A stretch of DNA of 64,000 nucleotides from positions 1 to 64,000 of IMG/VR virus record IMGVR_UViG_3300006192_000008, one strand, 5' to 3'. Positions 50,168 to 58,565 of this stretch are shown here, piece after piece (position 1 is the first letter of the stretch; the number at the start of each line of letters is the position of its first letter). A program made the translations under genes and the position numbers. Under the pieces are notes generated by a model. The model had not been told where the DNA came from. It saw only the letters and a list, made by a program, of their open reading frames with translations, and ran no database searches. Origin of the DNA: a virus.

Positions 50168-51014
50168 TGTAGTACCGCCCTTTATATAGGTTGTATTTTC
50201 GGGACAATCTCAGACTCTCAGTTGTGTTTAAATAAAGACTATCAAGTACAGCCTTGCACTCTTCAAACCTTCCTGAGTACGTATGAAACAGTGCCTTATT
50301 CTTAGAGTCTGGTGTGATAGTCATGTGCATATCAGGGACAATAGATTTGCAATAAACCAACCACTGATGACAAAGAGTTTCACTGCCACAGATTTGCATT
50401 TTGGTACAAGACTCTAGCTTAGAAAGATAGCCATCACCTTCAAGAACACCTCTCCAGAAATCTCTGTTAAACAAAAATTGTTCTGGGCACTCTTCCTTGG
50501 TAGACTTTCTTGGAGCCAGACCAAAGGCAATAAGTCTCTCTGTTATAGGTTCATATTGAAAGCCAAAAGAACACATGGAATACGTTTTGCCGGTTCTTTT
50601 ATCAAACCTATGGCGCTCTCTAACTATATTTCCATTACGAATGTAAGCTTGTAAGCTTTTCAAAACCTCAACATCTTTCAAGGAAAGTTCAACGCTGACA
50701 TTGTGTCCGTACTTTGTTTCCCTGAGATTGCCGTCAGTCAAAAGCCAACCATAGAAGTAAGCACACTCAGGTTCAAAAATATCTAGAAAAGCATTTTCGT
50801 TGATGGTATGACCCATCGAAAACCTATTTTCTTTTCTGGTCTTGATTGGTACTCCAAAATCACGTAAGACTTTAAGAGCAACATCCTCTGCAAACGGCAT
50901 ATCAAGGCAGATTTTTCTGGCACTTTCTCCGGCTTGATACCTTTCAATGATGACAGGTACATGCTCCGGTTTTACTTTCTTGTAAGGCCAGGTTTCAAAG
51001 TTAGGGTGTTCCAT
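50154..51014 (-). CDS. LAGLIDADG-family homing endonuclease, 286 aa
   Basis: Two LAGLIDADG helices are visible: YFYGWLLTDGNL near residue 95 and FWRGVLEGDGYL near 195, each ending in the catalytic aspartate. An N-terminal HTH-like region (RYQAGESARKICLDMPF) precedes them. Start is ATG 51014 with AAAGGAG; the frame is open to 51053. Free-standing between capsid-side and connector genes, overlapping the connector start by 14 bases. Confidence 0.85.
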   Translation of the reverse strand: MEHPNFETWPYKKVKPEHVPVIIERYQAGESARKICLDMPFAEDVALKVLRDFGVPIKTRKENRFSMGHTINENAFLDIFEPECAYFYGWLLTDGNLRETKYGHNVSVELSLKDVEVLKSLQAYIRNGNIVRERHRFDKRTGKTYSMCSFGFQYEPITERLIAFGLAPRKSTKEECPEQFLFNRDFWRGVLEGDGYLSKLESCTKMQICGSETLCHQWLVYCKSIVPDMHMTITPDSKNKALFHTYSGRFEECKAVLDSLYLNTTESLRLSRKYNLYKGRYYNGTD

Positions 51015-51072
51015 AAAATACTCCTTTAGAAGATAGAACCCACAGAATACCACTAACCTTGATAAAATACAA

Positions 51073-51288
51073 TCAACTTGCAGCCATCAAACCAGCAGTG
51101 ACCAGTTTACCCAGAAGGGCGTCAAACTGTACCTTCAAAGCAGCCACATCAGCAGCAGCAGCTGGTGCTTGGTACGGCATAATGTTGGTATCTGGAACTT
51201 CTGCGTTCACTTCTGTAATGACACGCTGGATTACAGTGTGTGCATCAACCCAAGCCCGTTCTGGACCACTTACATCGGCAATAGCCAT
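51073..51288 (-). CDS. hypothetical virion-region protein, 71 aa
   Basis: Ala-rich, helical small protein (starts MAIADVSGPERAWVDAHTV) directly downstream of the major capsid gene. It may be a minor head or connector component. Function unknown. Confidence 0.65.
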   Translation of the reverse strand: MAIADVSGPERAWVDAHTVIQRVITEVNAEVPDTNIMPYQAPAAAADVAALKVQFDALLGKLVTAGLMAAS

Positions 51289-51338
51289 AATCTTATTCCT
51301 CTAGAATATGGAGGGGCTTTACGCCCCTCACGTCACTC

Positions 51339-52382
51339 TTAGTTAGAGCTGATAACTTTAACCAGCGATGCAGGTTTGGTGCAGAAGTACAGAGGAGCCA
51401 TTTCAAGCTCAAAGTCAACGTACTCATCGCGGTCATCAACGTACTGACGAACAAACATTTCACGACCCGGCTGGTTAGCCTGAGACAGTTTGTTGCTAGG
51501 GCCAGCATAACCACGGAACAGGTCACGTACACCAAGACCATAAGCATGACCAGTGTTGTCAGCAACACCTTGCTCAGTAGTACCGTTAGGCAGGTTGAAG
51601 GTGGCGTCATAGGAGATGAAACGAACACCACGGTATTCAAACACTTCCATGATACCCCAACGCATGTAGTTTGCGAGGTCATCACGCAGACGCTGAGTGC
51701 CACTGTTCTGATAGAACTTGAAGGCATCACGAATCATTGCATGGTTGATCAGCTTGTCAAAGAAGATTGGGTCAACCAGAACTTCGATACCGCTGATGGC
51801 ACCACCTTGTTTAACATTGTTAGCTACGGCACGCTTCAGCTCAGCAATCTTAGCATCTACGTTAGTAGTGCCAGTACCAAGTACGAAGTCGATGGTGGTT
51901 TGAGCAACACCAAACTCAGTGAACATATCCGCAACAACTTTACCGTCTGGAGTCTTGAAGACACCTTTGAAAGCTTGCAGCTTCATGTACTCGTTGGTCT
52001 GGTCAGCAGCCATACGCATGTCTTGCAGTTTTTCAGCAGTAGCGCGAGCCAGAGTTTCTTGAAGCTCCTGACCCGGCTGACGCCAGCTTTGAATGTCTTC
52101 AGTCATCAGACGGTCTTGATGCTTGAAGTAAGCCAGTTTCAGAGCAAAGGTTTCCACTTCACGCTCTTTACCTTGGGTGGCGCTGTGATCACCACGATTT
52201 ACTTGTGGGAGCAGGGTAATGTCATGCTTGTTAACGTCAAAGATGATGGCAGTTTGGCCAGTAGACTTCATGTTGAAGTAGTTACGGCTGTTTACATAAC
52301 CATACTGATTTTCAATCTCGTTGATTGCATCAGTCATTTCGGTTGTTTTAAAGCTGTTGTAGTAATCGCGGATCACTGACAT
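51339..52382 (-). CDS. major capsid protein, E family (lambda gpE-like), 347 aa
   Basis: Forms the icosahedral shell. The N-terminal NYFNMKSTGQTAIIFDV, the QTWRQPGQELQET-like segment (here SWRQPGQELQET), and the C-terminal RDDLANYMRWGIMEVFEYRGVRFI and ALYFCTKP-like ending (APLYFCTKPASLV) fit the major capsid protein E family. It follows decoration and protease genes in canonical order. Codon use is strong and regular, as expected for an abundant protein. Confidence 0.9.
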   Translation of the reverse strand: MSVIRDYYNSFKTTEMTDAINEIENQYGYVNSRNYFNMKSTGQTAIIFDVNKHDITLLPQVNRGDHSATQGKEREVETFALKLAYFKHQDRLMTEDIQSWRQPGQELQETLARATAEKLQDMRMAADQTNEYMKLQAFKGVFKTPDGKVVADMFTEFGVAQTTIDFVLGTGTTNVDAKIAELKRAVANNVKQGGAISGIEVLVDPIFFDKLINHAMIRDAFKFYQNSGTQRLRDDLANYMRWGIMEVFEYRGVRFISYDATFNLPNGTTEQGVADNTGHAYGLGVRDLFRGYAGPSNKLSQANQPGREMFVRQYVDDRDEYVDFELEMAPLYFCTKPASLVKVISSN

Positions 52383-52419
52383 TCTAAGGTTTCCTTATTT
52401 CTTATTTATTTAAAGTTGA

Positions 52420-52815
52420 TTACACTTGAACGCGATCAACGATGCCTTGAACGGCCAACTGAGTGACCATGCGTGCTTTACCTGGGGCATCCACAGCACC
52501 ATCATAAAGGAGTGCAGCAGAGGTAATGCCGGTATCGCCACCACGGATCAGAACAGCAAGTTCGTGATCACCAGCAGCAAGGTTAGGTACGTCTGCGAAA
52601 TGGTCAACAAGCACAGCAACGCCACCAGTCAATGTTGCAGAACCTGCTTGGTCAATCCAAACATACTTGCCACCAGAGAGTTTCAGCGCTGCACCAATAT
52701 CCATACCCGCTTTTACGGTTACGGTTACGGTTTCACGGCAATAGCCATATTCAACACCACTTTCAAAAGCGATGATGTTCGAGAGTTTGTTAGGGCGAGA
52801 TGCAATAGCAGTCAT
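52420..52815 (-). CDS. head decoration protein, 131 aa
   Basis: Small beta-rich protein (TVTVKAGMDIGAALKLSGGKYVWID, GGVAVLVDHFADVP; pieces) with the lambda gpD-like pattern and position between protease/scaffold and major capsid genes. It would stabilise the expanded capsid. Confidence 0.78.
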   Translation of the reverse strand: MTAIASRPNKLSNIIAFESGVEYGYCRETVTVTVKAGMDIGAALKLSGGKYVWIDQAGSATLTGGVAVLVDHFADVPNLAAGDHELAVLIRGGDTGITSAALLYDGAVDAPGKARMVTQLAVQGIVDRVQV

Positions 52816-52826
52816 TTTCTTTTTCC

Positions 52827-53342
52827 TTATTTATTCTTGGTAGGCAGGAAGCTTTTGAAGCTGACCGGCTCTTTGGTTTCTTCATTAACGTCTGTACTCT
52901 TCTTTTCAAAAAGATCAGAAGTTTCCAGTTTGTCTTCTTTCTTCTTCATAGAAGCCAGTACGACATTAAAAGCAGTATCATCTACAGTTTCCAGAGATGC
53001 ATACAACTTATCCGCTTGCTCTGCATCAGCCTCAACCGAAGCAATAGCCTCTTTACGGGCAGCGACTTTAGCTTCCTTAGCGGCGGTTTCCAGTGCTGCA
53101 CGATCAGCAGCTACTACACTCAACTCTTCCTTAGCTTGGACCAGTTCAGCAGACAGGGAGGCTACAGCATTGAGTTGCGCTGCAAGCTCGGTTTCCTGTG
53201 CGTTGAATTTAGCTTCAAGTTCGGAATGCTGCGCTTGCAGTTCCTCAAATTCTTTCATTTGTACCTCATCAATTTCCAGTTCAGCAGTCTTCCCATCAAC
53301 AGGTTGCTTGCTAAAACTAAATAGTTTATTGTTTGTAAACAT
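52827..53342 (-). CDS. nested scaffold protein from internal start, 171 aa
   Basis: ATG at 53340-53342 (MFTNNKLFSFSK) inside the protease gene is preceded at the right distance by AAGGACAATAAA. It would yield the coiled-coil scaffold alone, as with lambda Nu3 inside C. Supported by the binding site and domain boundary, not by experiment. Confidence 0.55.
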   Translation of the reverse strand: MFTNNKLFSFSKQPVDGKTAELEIDEVQMKEFEELQAQHSELEAKFNAQETELAAQLNAVASLSAELVQAKEELSVVAADRAALETAAKEAKVAARKEAIASVEADAEQADKLYASLETVDDTAFNVVLASMKKKEDKLETSDLFEKKSTDVNEETKEPVSFKSFLPTKNK

Positions 53343-54188
53343 TTTATTGTCCTTCTGGGCAACGTCTGCGAGATAATTGTAAAACTCATCGTGAGTCATT
53401 ACTTTATCAGCCAAGCCAAGAGAAATAGCATCTTTAGCCATAAAGACTTTAGCTTCTGTTTTCTTAACTTGATCCACATCCATTTTTCGCATACTTGCTA
53501 CATAGGATGTAAATTCTTCATACAAGGCATCAACTTTCACTTGAATGTCTTGAATAAACTCTGGTCTAAACGATCCGTCTTCTGCGAAAGGAACTTTGCT
53601 CCCACCAGCATAAACAAATGAGCGTTCGTAACCTTTTTCTTCTAGTGCTTTGGAGTCATTCATTAAACGAACAACAACACCAATGCTACCAACTTCTGCT
53701 TGAGGGTTTAGAATAACTTCATCTGCAATGCAGGTAACACCATAGCAAGCTGAAGCAGCCATGCCGTCAACATAGGTAAGGATTTTGATACCCTTAGCAT
53801 CTGCTTGCTTACGAATGTAACTGCCAAGCTCCTGCATACCATAAGCTTCACCACCACCAGAGTCAGCCATGAAGACTAGGGTTTTCATTCCCATGTCAAC
53901 CATAGCATTAAACTCTTGTACAATACCTTCGTAGGAAGTTCCACCACATAGGGCTTCCCAACCAGAGGATTTATATGTAAGAGGCCCATCAATATCAATA
54001 ATACCTACTTGAGTATCAGAGTAATATTGAAGTTGTTTACCTTCTCGTGGTTTGTTACCAGCAGAGATATTCATCTCGCCTTGGTTGCGTTCTTTTAAAT
54101 AAGTAATCACACTTTCAAAGCTCGATGGCTCAATCAAGTGTGGTGTGTTATATAGCTTCTTAGTTAGAAGCCTTAAACTATGAGCCAT
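52827..54188 (-). CDS. head maturation protease (S49/ClpP-like) fused to scaffold, 453 aa
   Basis: Residues ~40-280 are a SppA/S49-type serine protease: GIIDIDGPL-like strand, FMADSGGGEAYG (oxyanion), YVDGMAASACYGV with the catalytic Ser near 148, EVGSIGVVVRL and a Lys further on. Residues ~290-453 are Ala/Glu/Lys coiled coil typical of scaffolds. The domain order is that of lambda gpC, whose C-terminal part is also made separately as Nu3. An internal start for the scaffold is listed separately. Confidence 0.88.
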   Translation of the reverse strand: MAHSLRLLTKKLYNTPHLIEPSSFESVITYLKERNQGEMNISAGNKPREGKQLQYYSDTQVGIIDIDGPLTYKSSGWEALCGGTSYEGIVQEFNAMVDMGMKTLVFMADSGGGEAYGMQELGSYIRKQADAKGIKILTYVDGMAASACYGVTCIADEVILNPQAEVGSIGVVVRLMNDSKALEEKGYERSFVYAGGSKVPFAEDGSFRPEFIQDIQVKVDALYEEFTSYVASMRKMDVDQVKKTEAKVFMAKDAISLGLADKVMTHDEFYNYLADVAQKDNKMFTNNKLFSFSKQPVDGKTAELEIDEVQMKEFEELQAQHSELEAKFNAQETELAAQLNAVASLSAELVQAKEELSVVAADRAALETAAKEAKVAARKEAIASVEADAEQADKLYASLETVDDTAFNVVLASMKKKEDKLETSDLFEKKSTDVNEETKEPVSFKSFLPTKNK

Positions 54189-55679
54189 CTACGTATTTTC
54201 TCCATTACCTGTGGATTGATCCCCACCACCAGTTGCGTCACCTGTGCCAGATGGCATGCCCTCTTCCATACCTTCACCCGAATTAGACGAGTAAGCTGTC
54301 ATTTCTTTCCTGACATCTTCTGTAGAAATAGTGGTGTCTGAGAAAGGCTTAGGCATGTTGGCTTGCTCGGCGACCCAGTTAGCAGTCTTAGCGTTTGCAC
54401 TGATCAACCCTTGTGCGCCTGCGCGTTGTAGGAACTTAGACAAAACGTCAAGGTCAGGACTAACAAGATCACCAAAGTAAAATTCTGGCATCACTTCAGT
54501 TGACCAACCATTAAGTTCAAACAATTGTTTAATCAAGTCATGGTTGAGTTGATCTTGAATCTCAATCAACTTAGCCTCAATAGCCATGTTGGAGATGCCT
54601 TGTAGACTCTCTGCAAGAGAGAAGCTACCACCGCCATTCTGACCAAGAGTCAACTGAGAAGCCATAAGGCTTGTAATAATCTCAGAACGATAACGTCCAA
54701 TAATATCTGATACGTTGTAGCTACGTTGGCCGTTAATACCAAGAAGCTCAAGATCGGCAATCACTTCTTTGCCGTTCTCATCTTTCAAGCTTGGAACAAT
54801 TACGCCGCTTTGCTCACCCATGTGTAGGTTACGCATTACGTTCTTCCAATACTCAAAGGTCTGCTTATCTAAGTCACTAGCATCTTCTGCCATGTATCGG
54901 GGGTTAAGCTTCAATACTTTAAGACCACGAACATCAGAAGCTACGCCAGTACCTTCAAACTTCTCAAGCTCTGTTTTATACCTCCAAGCTTGCCAACATC
55001 CATTGAGAGGGGATTCGCCGATTGGTGAGTCTTTAAGCGGATTGTTTCGAAACAGGAGAAACTTCTCTCTGCGAATCCACTGTTCAACACCTTTCTCAAC
55101 AATATCTACTTTATTCTTACCAGCAGGTACGTTCGGGTATTGATATAGCCCAGTAAGCTTACGTCCTGTATCTGTCCAATCCCAAGACTCAATACTATCT
55201 TGAGTAATAGGAGGAAGAGAGGCAATACCTACAAGACCATCATTATACTTACTACCATTCTTCTTATAGCGCTTACGATACACTTTCTCATGGGCGGCAA
55301 AACCATAGCGGTTAAAGCTTACCACTTGACGTATGAAGCTACCCCAACTATGATCCATATCATTGATACACTGCTTGATAAAAGCAGCTTTATCTTTGAG
55401 TTGGTCTTCATAACCTTCTGGTACACGAATATGCCAAGGAACACGAGCAATAGCCATTTCTACAAGATTTAGTGCAGGAGCAATAGTTGCATCCTTTGCC
55501 ATGTCCTTGTAGGTTTTCATGCAATGTGGCCAACGAAGTTCGTGTGCGCACTCTTCAAAAATGTTCCCAGAGAATACGTTCAAGCCGTTGTAAGACACTT
55601 GACTAAGACGCATTCTGGGGATTGTACTATCTTCCCCTTTAGTTAGAGAAGGGGTAAGGTCTTCTGTTTCTTCCGCCAT
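54189..55679 (-). CDS. portal protein (DUF935-like), 496 aa
   Basis: Dodecameric ring for DNA entry. Typical blocks: DATIAPALNLVEMAIARVPW near residue 70, SFIRQVVSFNRYGFAAHEKVY near 115, FLLFRNNPLKDSPIGESPL near 205 and QLTLGQNGGGSFSLAESLQ near 345 (pieces). The C-terminal 40 residues are Gly/Ser/Glu-rich. It abuts terL on one side and the protease gene on the other, the usual order. Confidence 0.88.
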   Translation of the reverse strand: MAEETEDLTPSLTKGEDSTIPRMRLSQVSYNGLNVFSGNIFEECAHELRWPHCMKTYKDMAKDATIAPALNLVEMAIARVPWHIRVPEGYEDQLKDKAAFIKQCINDMDHSWGSFIRQVVSFNRYGFAAHEKVYRKRYKKNGSKYNDGLVGIASLPPITQDSIESWDWTDTGRKLTGLYQYPNVPAGKNKVDIVEKGVEQWIRREKFLLFRNNPLKDSPIGESPLNGCWQAWRYKTELEKFEGTGVASDVRGLKVLKLNPRYMAEDASDLDKQTFEYWKNVMRNLHMGEQSGVIVPSLKDENGKEVIADLELLGINGQRSYNVSDIIGRYRSEIITSLMASQLTLGQNGGGSFSLAESLQGISNMAIEAKLIEIQDQLNHDLIKQLFELNGWSTEVMPEFYFGDLVSPDLDVLSKFLQRAGAQGLISANAKTANWVAEQANMPKPFSDTTISTEDVRKEMTAYSSNSGEGMEEGMPSGTGDATGGGDQSTGNGENT

Positions 55680-55687
55680 ATCTCTTC

Positions 55688-57479
55688 CTATGCGAATGGG
55701 TTGTTAGTTTTAAGGAGGTTGTCTGTTGATTTAAGACCAGACATGTAGTTGGGGATTTGTATTTTCTGAGCAAGAATTGCTACGGTATCAGCCAAGGCGT
55801 CAACAATGTCCTCGTGACCCGATTCGCCGGACTTACGAAGACCAGTAAAAGCTTCCAATTCTTTATATACAAAGTTATTATCGTTTAGAATTTTATTCTC
55901 GTGGTCAGTACCACAATTCTTTAAGAAAACTATGTGGCCATTTTGTGCTAAACTGGATACTGGACGAAAGCGATCAAGCTTACTTTTTGTAGTCTGTAAC
56001 GTCCTTACTCTAAACCCCTCTTCAGAGATTTCTCTTGAAAGCATACCTGTTGCGGCTTTGGCTGCTGCCCCAGGATCGAGTGGGAGAACTATATCCACAT
56101 CATATCCGTCCCTGATAGCGTTATCTAGGATGAACTGTTTCCAGTCACCAAAACGAATACGAGTCTTTTGTACATCATGTACGAAGTATTCCCCACTCTT
56201 CAACTTAGAAACTTTGCAAGTTGCAGTGTAGTCTGGGGATGGATTAGCATCACTTTTGAGTGTGGACGCAAGGTCATAAGCCCTGACAGTTTTAACAATC
56301 TCACTCTTAGGCGGCTCTTGAATTTCTTCTCTACACCAGCTACGCAGAAAGTGCGTACTTGACTGTTCTCTGGCAGTCCAATCGCCAAGTAAAAGTCTGC
56401 GACGTTCTACATCCGGCATCGCCTCAAGCGAACCCAAGTATTCGGGTTGATTTTCAATGAGCCACGGATTATCGTAGATGGTGCCTAGAATCACTTGGAA
56501 ACTAAGGGGCTTAACTTGCTTAGGGTGGTCAATTGGTAGATTAGGATTACCATATCTAACAATCATTTCCTCCTTAGAGTCTCCCCAGAATATCACACCT
56601 TCTCTACGAAGAATCCAACGAGTGATCCCATTCTTTTCGGGGTCAGGTAGGCCATATTTTTCATGCCCTTCCGGGTAAAGCCACCACTTGACCCAATCAA
56701 ATAAAAATGAATCTGGATCAGGGTTACAACTTAACCAAATCGAAGGGTCAAGATTTGCCTTTGTCCGTAGACGAGAAACTAGCCACCAAATATGACTTTC
56801 AGAGGCATGAGTACACTCATCATAAAATACGTTTGAGAGTTCAAGGCCATGGTAGAGCTGACCAGCTTTATCGTTCTCATAGTGAGAAAAGGATACCGAG
56901 CTTCCTGAAGAAAACACGATGCGCTGGTCTTTCATTTTAATTTTAATATCATCTACTTGAGAGTAGAGGTGAACAGCGGCGTCAAAAAGACCACCGCTTT
57001 TCATGATAGCTGTAGAGTTTTTACGGATACAGAAACCACGATAAAGTGGGTCATCCATCCAGCGCAAATGGCGCATTAAACCTACGTGACTTTTAGCAAA
57101 AATGTTCAAGATAGTTCGCTAGTCCTATCTCCGCACCATTATGTGCAGCTATATGTTTCCATATAGAGCAGACCATATCATCACACCTGTAAAGGTGAGC
57201 TTGCCGCTTCCACTCGCTTGAGTGTACTCTACTCTGTTCGGTGGCAGCCTCTATGACTGCTCTTAGCAACCGCATTTCGATGGTCGTTACACCTTCCTAT
57301 TTCTAGGCTTGGCTCGGGATTGCCCTCGTCTTTACGTTAGGATGTTCCCCGAGTTCAACAAGTTTAAAGATCGCCTAAGTCAACGATCCTGCTGCGCCAC
57401 CCGCAACCAAGATTCTTGCGTCACTTTGCAAGTATTTTTCTTGGAAGGGTGACTGCGGAGCAACAATAATTTCACTCAT
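55688..57479 (-). CDS. terL: terminase large subunit, interrupted by a group I intron; join 57383-57479 and 55688-57096, 501 aa
   Basis: Packages DNA into the head. Exon 1 encodes 32 residues ending RILVAGGAAGS; exon 2 resumes SKSHVGLMRHLRW, so splicing rebuilds the Walker A motif GGAAGSSKS with one serine codon split T|CT. Walker B is NVFYDECTH near residue 125. The C-terminal nuclease has RAYDLAST, DPGAAAKA and HEDIVDALAD acids. Without splicing the reading frame ends three codons... after exon 1. The ATG at 57479 is overlapped by the end of the upstream HNH gene. Confidence 0.92.
57097..57382 (-). mobile_element. ORF-less group I intron in the Walker A codons of terL
   Basis: 286 nt. Core elements on the minus strand: CTCGGGGAACATCC (P), AATCCCGAGCCAAGCC (Q), GGTGTAACGACCATC (R) and GATGATATGGTC (S). 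P1 pairs exon GATCGT with intron GCGATC, putting the U-G pair at the 5' splice site (after 57383). The last intron base is G (57097). Splicing restores GGAAGSSKS exactly. It contains no open frame of note. Confidence 0.9.
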
Positions 57480-58299
57480 CTTTAGAGTTTCCCTTGTATT
57501 CCAGCCACTGCTGATCTTCTGCCGGAATCCAACCGTCTTTAAACTTATCCACGAGACTGTTGAAATAATGTCCCGGTAGATTTGTCAGATTGAGCTTATT
57601 GTAGGAAGTCAAGAACCTAGATTTAGTAGGTTTTCCACACAACACCCACGCATCATAGTATATATCTGCCGAGGTCCACTTGTGTTTGTGCGCAAGGGCG
57701 TCTGGACTATATTTCAACCATGGTAACATTGACCGGCTCGGGTTAGGCTGACACCCGCAAGATTTAACTTTACCATTAGTAAAGCTTGTTCCTCGTTTTA
57801 CTACGGTATTCCCACAAACACACAAAAGCTTCCAGAAAGAGACACTCTGCTTTTTACTACTATCAGCTTCCCAGTGAGAGAATTCAATGACTGTAAGTTG
57901 GTTATTAGACATACCAACAAGATTTTTAAACATGCTAGATTTATCTTTACTTAGGTCTGTATTGCTACGCATTTCAGTCATCTTAACTTTTGCACTTTTG
58001 GAGTACTCTTGTTTCAGTTTTGCGTATATTTTTGAAGACCTTACAGTGTCCCGAGTATGACTCATTAACCAAAACGCCCGCATTAGTGCGGTAGACTCCG
58101 GATGTGTTTTCCACAGTAACCAGTGTGCAATGAAGTGCTCTCTAGCCGTGAACAGGACAAGGTTATCTTTTGAATTACCACCACCTAGACATCTAGGTAT
58201 AATATGGTGAGATTCATGATAACCCTCAAGAGCTGACTTATTCAAGCCCCTTACTTTACACTTCTCAACCAACTGATCATATATCTTTTTGTAGTTCAT
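57472..58299 (-). CDS. free-standing HNH homing endonuclease upstream of terL, 275 aa
   Basis: N-terminal HNH: GYHESHHIIPRCLGGGNSKDNL and TAREHFIAHWLLW, paralogous to the sheath-intron HNH at 46214. The C-terminal ~150 residues include Zn-like cysteines (LLCVCGN, KSCGC) and basic helices. It ends eight bases inside terL exon 1 (stop in GATGAGTGAA), so it lies next to, not inside, the terL intron. RBS is GAGAGGTAATT. Confidence 0.85.
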   Translation of the reverse strand: MNYKKIYDQLVEKCKVRGLNKSALEGYHESHHIIPRCLGGGNSKDNLVLFTAREHFIAHWLLWKTHPESTALMRAFWLMSHTRDTVRSSKIYAKLKQEYSKSAKVKMTEMRSNTDLSKDKSSMFKNLVGMSNNQLTVIEFSHWEADSSKKQSVSFWKLLCVCGNTVVKRGTSFTNGKVKSCGCQPNPSRSMLPWLKYSPDALAHKHKWTSADIYYDAWVLCGKPTKSRFLTSYNKLNLTNLPGHYFNSLVDKFKDGWIPAEDQQWLEYKGNSKDE

Positions 58300-58565
58300 A
58301 ATTACCTCTCATTAGGCTTAATAGGTGTAGACTAGCCAGATGAATGAGCATCTGGCGGGCTTGCAATCCCGTTCATCTACATTGATTTGCAACTTTAGAA
58401 TTTAGTAGCCCTGCATGTACTTCCGGGCATCAGAAGTAGGAGGAGAAACACGCGAGGTAAGCAACGTGCTTCAGACGACATGCTCGCCTAGGAGAAATCT
58501 TTAACGTGACTAAACCTAACGGTTGTACTTACGAAAGATAGTTTGTAGCAAGAATAGAAGTGCCA
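58300..58565 (-). other. gene-free structured region upstream of the HNH gene
   Basis: No gene and no group I core. Folding elements: a three-way junction at 58326-58381 (outer TGTAGA/TCTACA, inner CCAGATG/CATCTGG and CGGG/CCCG), a 6-bp hairpin at 58418-58438 (TACTTC/GAAGTA) whose loop GGGC can pair with GCCC at 58408-58411 as a pseudoknot, and GCGAG/CTCGC at 58452-58487. It could be a 5' leader or a small RNA. Confidence 0.5.

Noticed and set aside
51546-52379. 277-codon plus-strand frame opposite the major capsid gene
   Set aside because: Antisense shadow of a clear capsid gene with no plus-strand promoter or start signal.
52426-53376. Long 316-codon plus-strand frame opposite the protease/scaffold gene
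   Set aside because: Shadow of the Ala/Glu-rich coding strand; no binding site, Ser/Cys-rich low-complexity product.
58326-58381. tRNA-like fold with a GCA- or TGC-like loop
   Set aside because: Only 56 nt, lacks a D arm and the GTTCRA T-loop consensus, and the anticodon stem does not close with a seven-base loop. Kept as a structured element instead.
58326-58381. Hammerhead ribozyme (three-way junction)
   Set aside because: The CUGAUGA and GAAA core sequences are absent on both strands.
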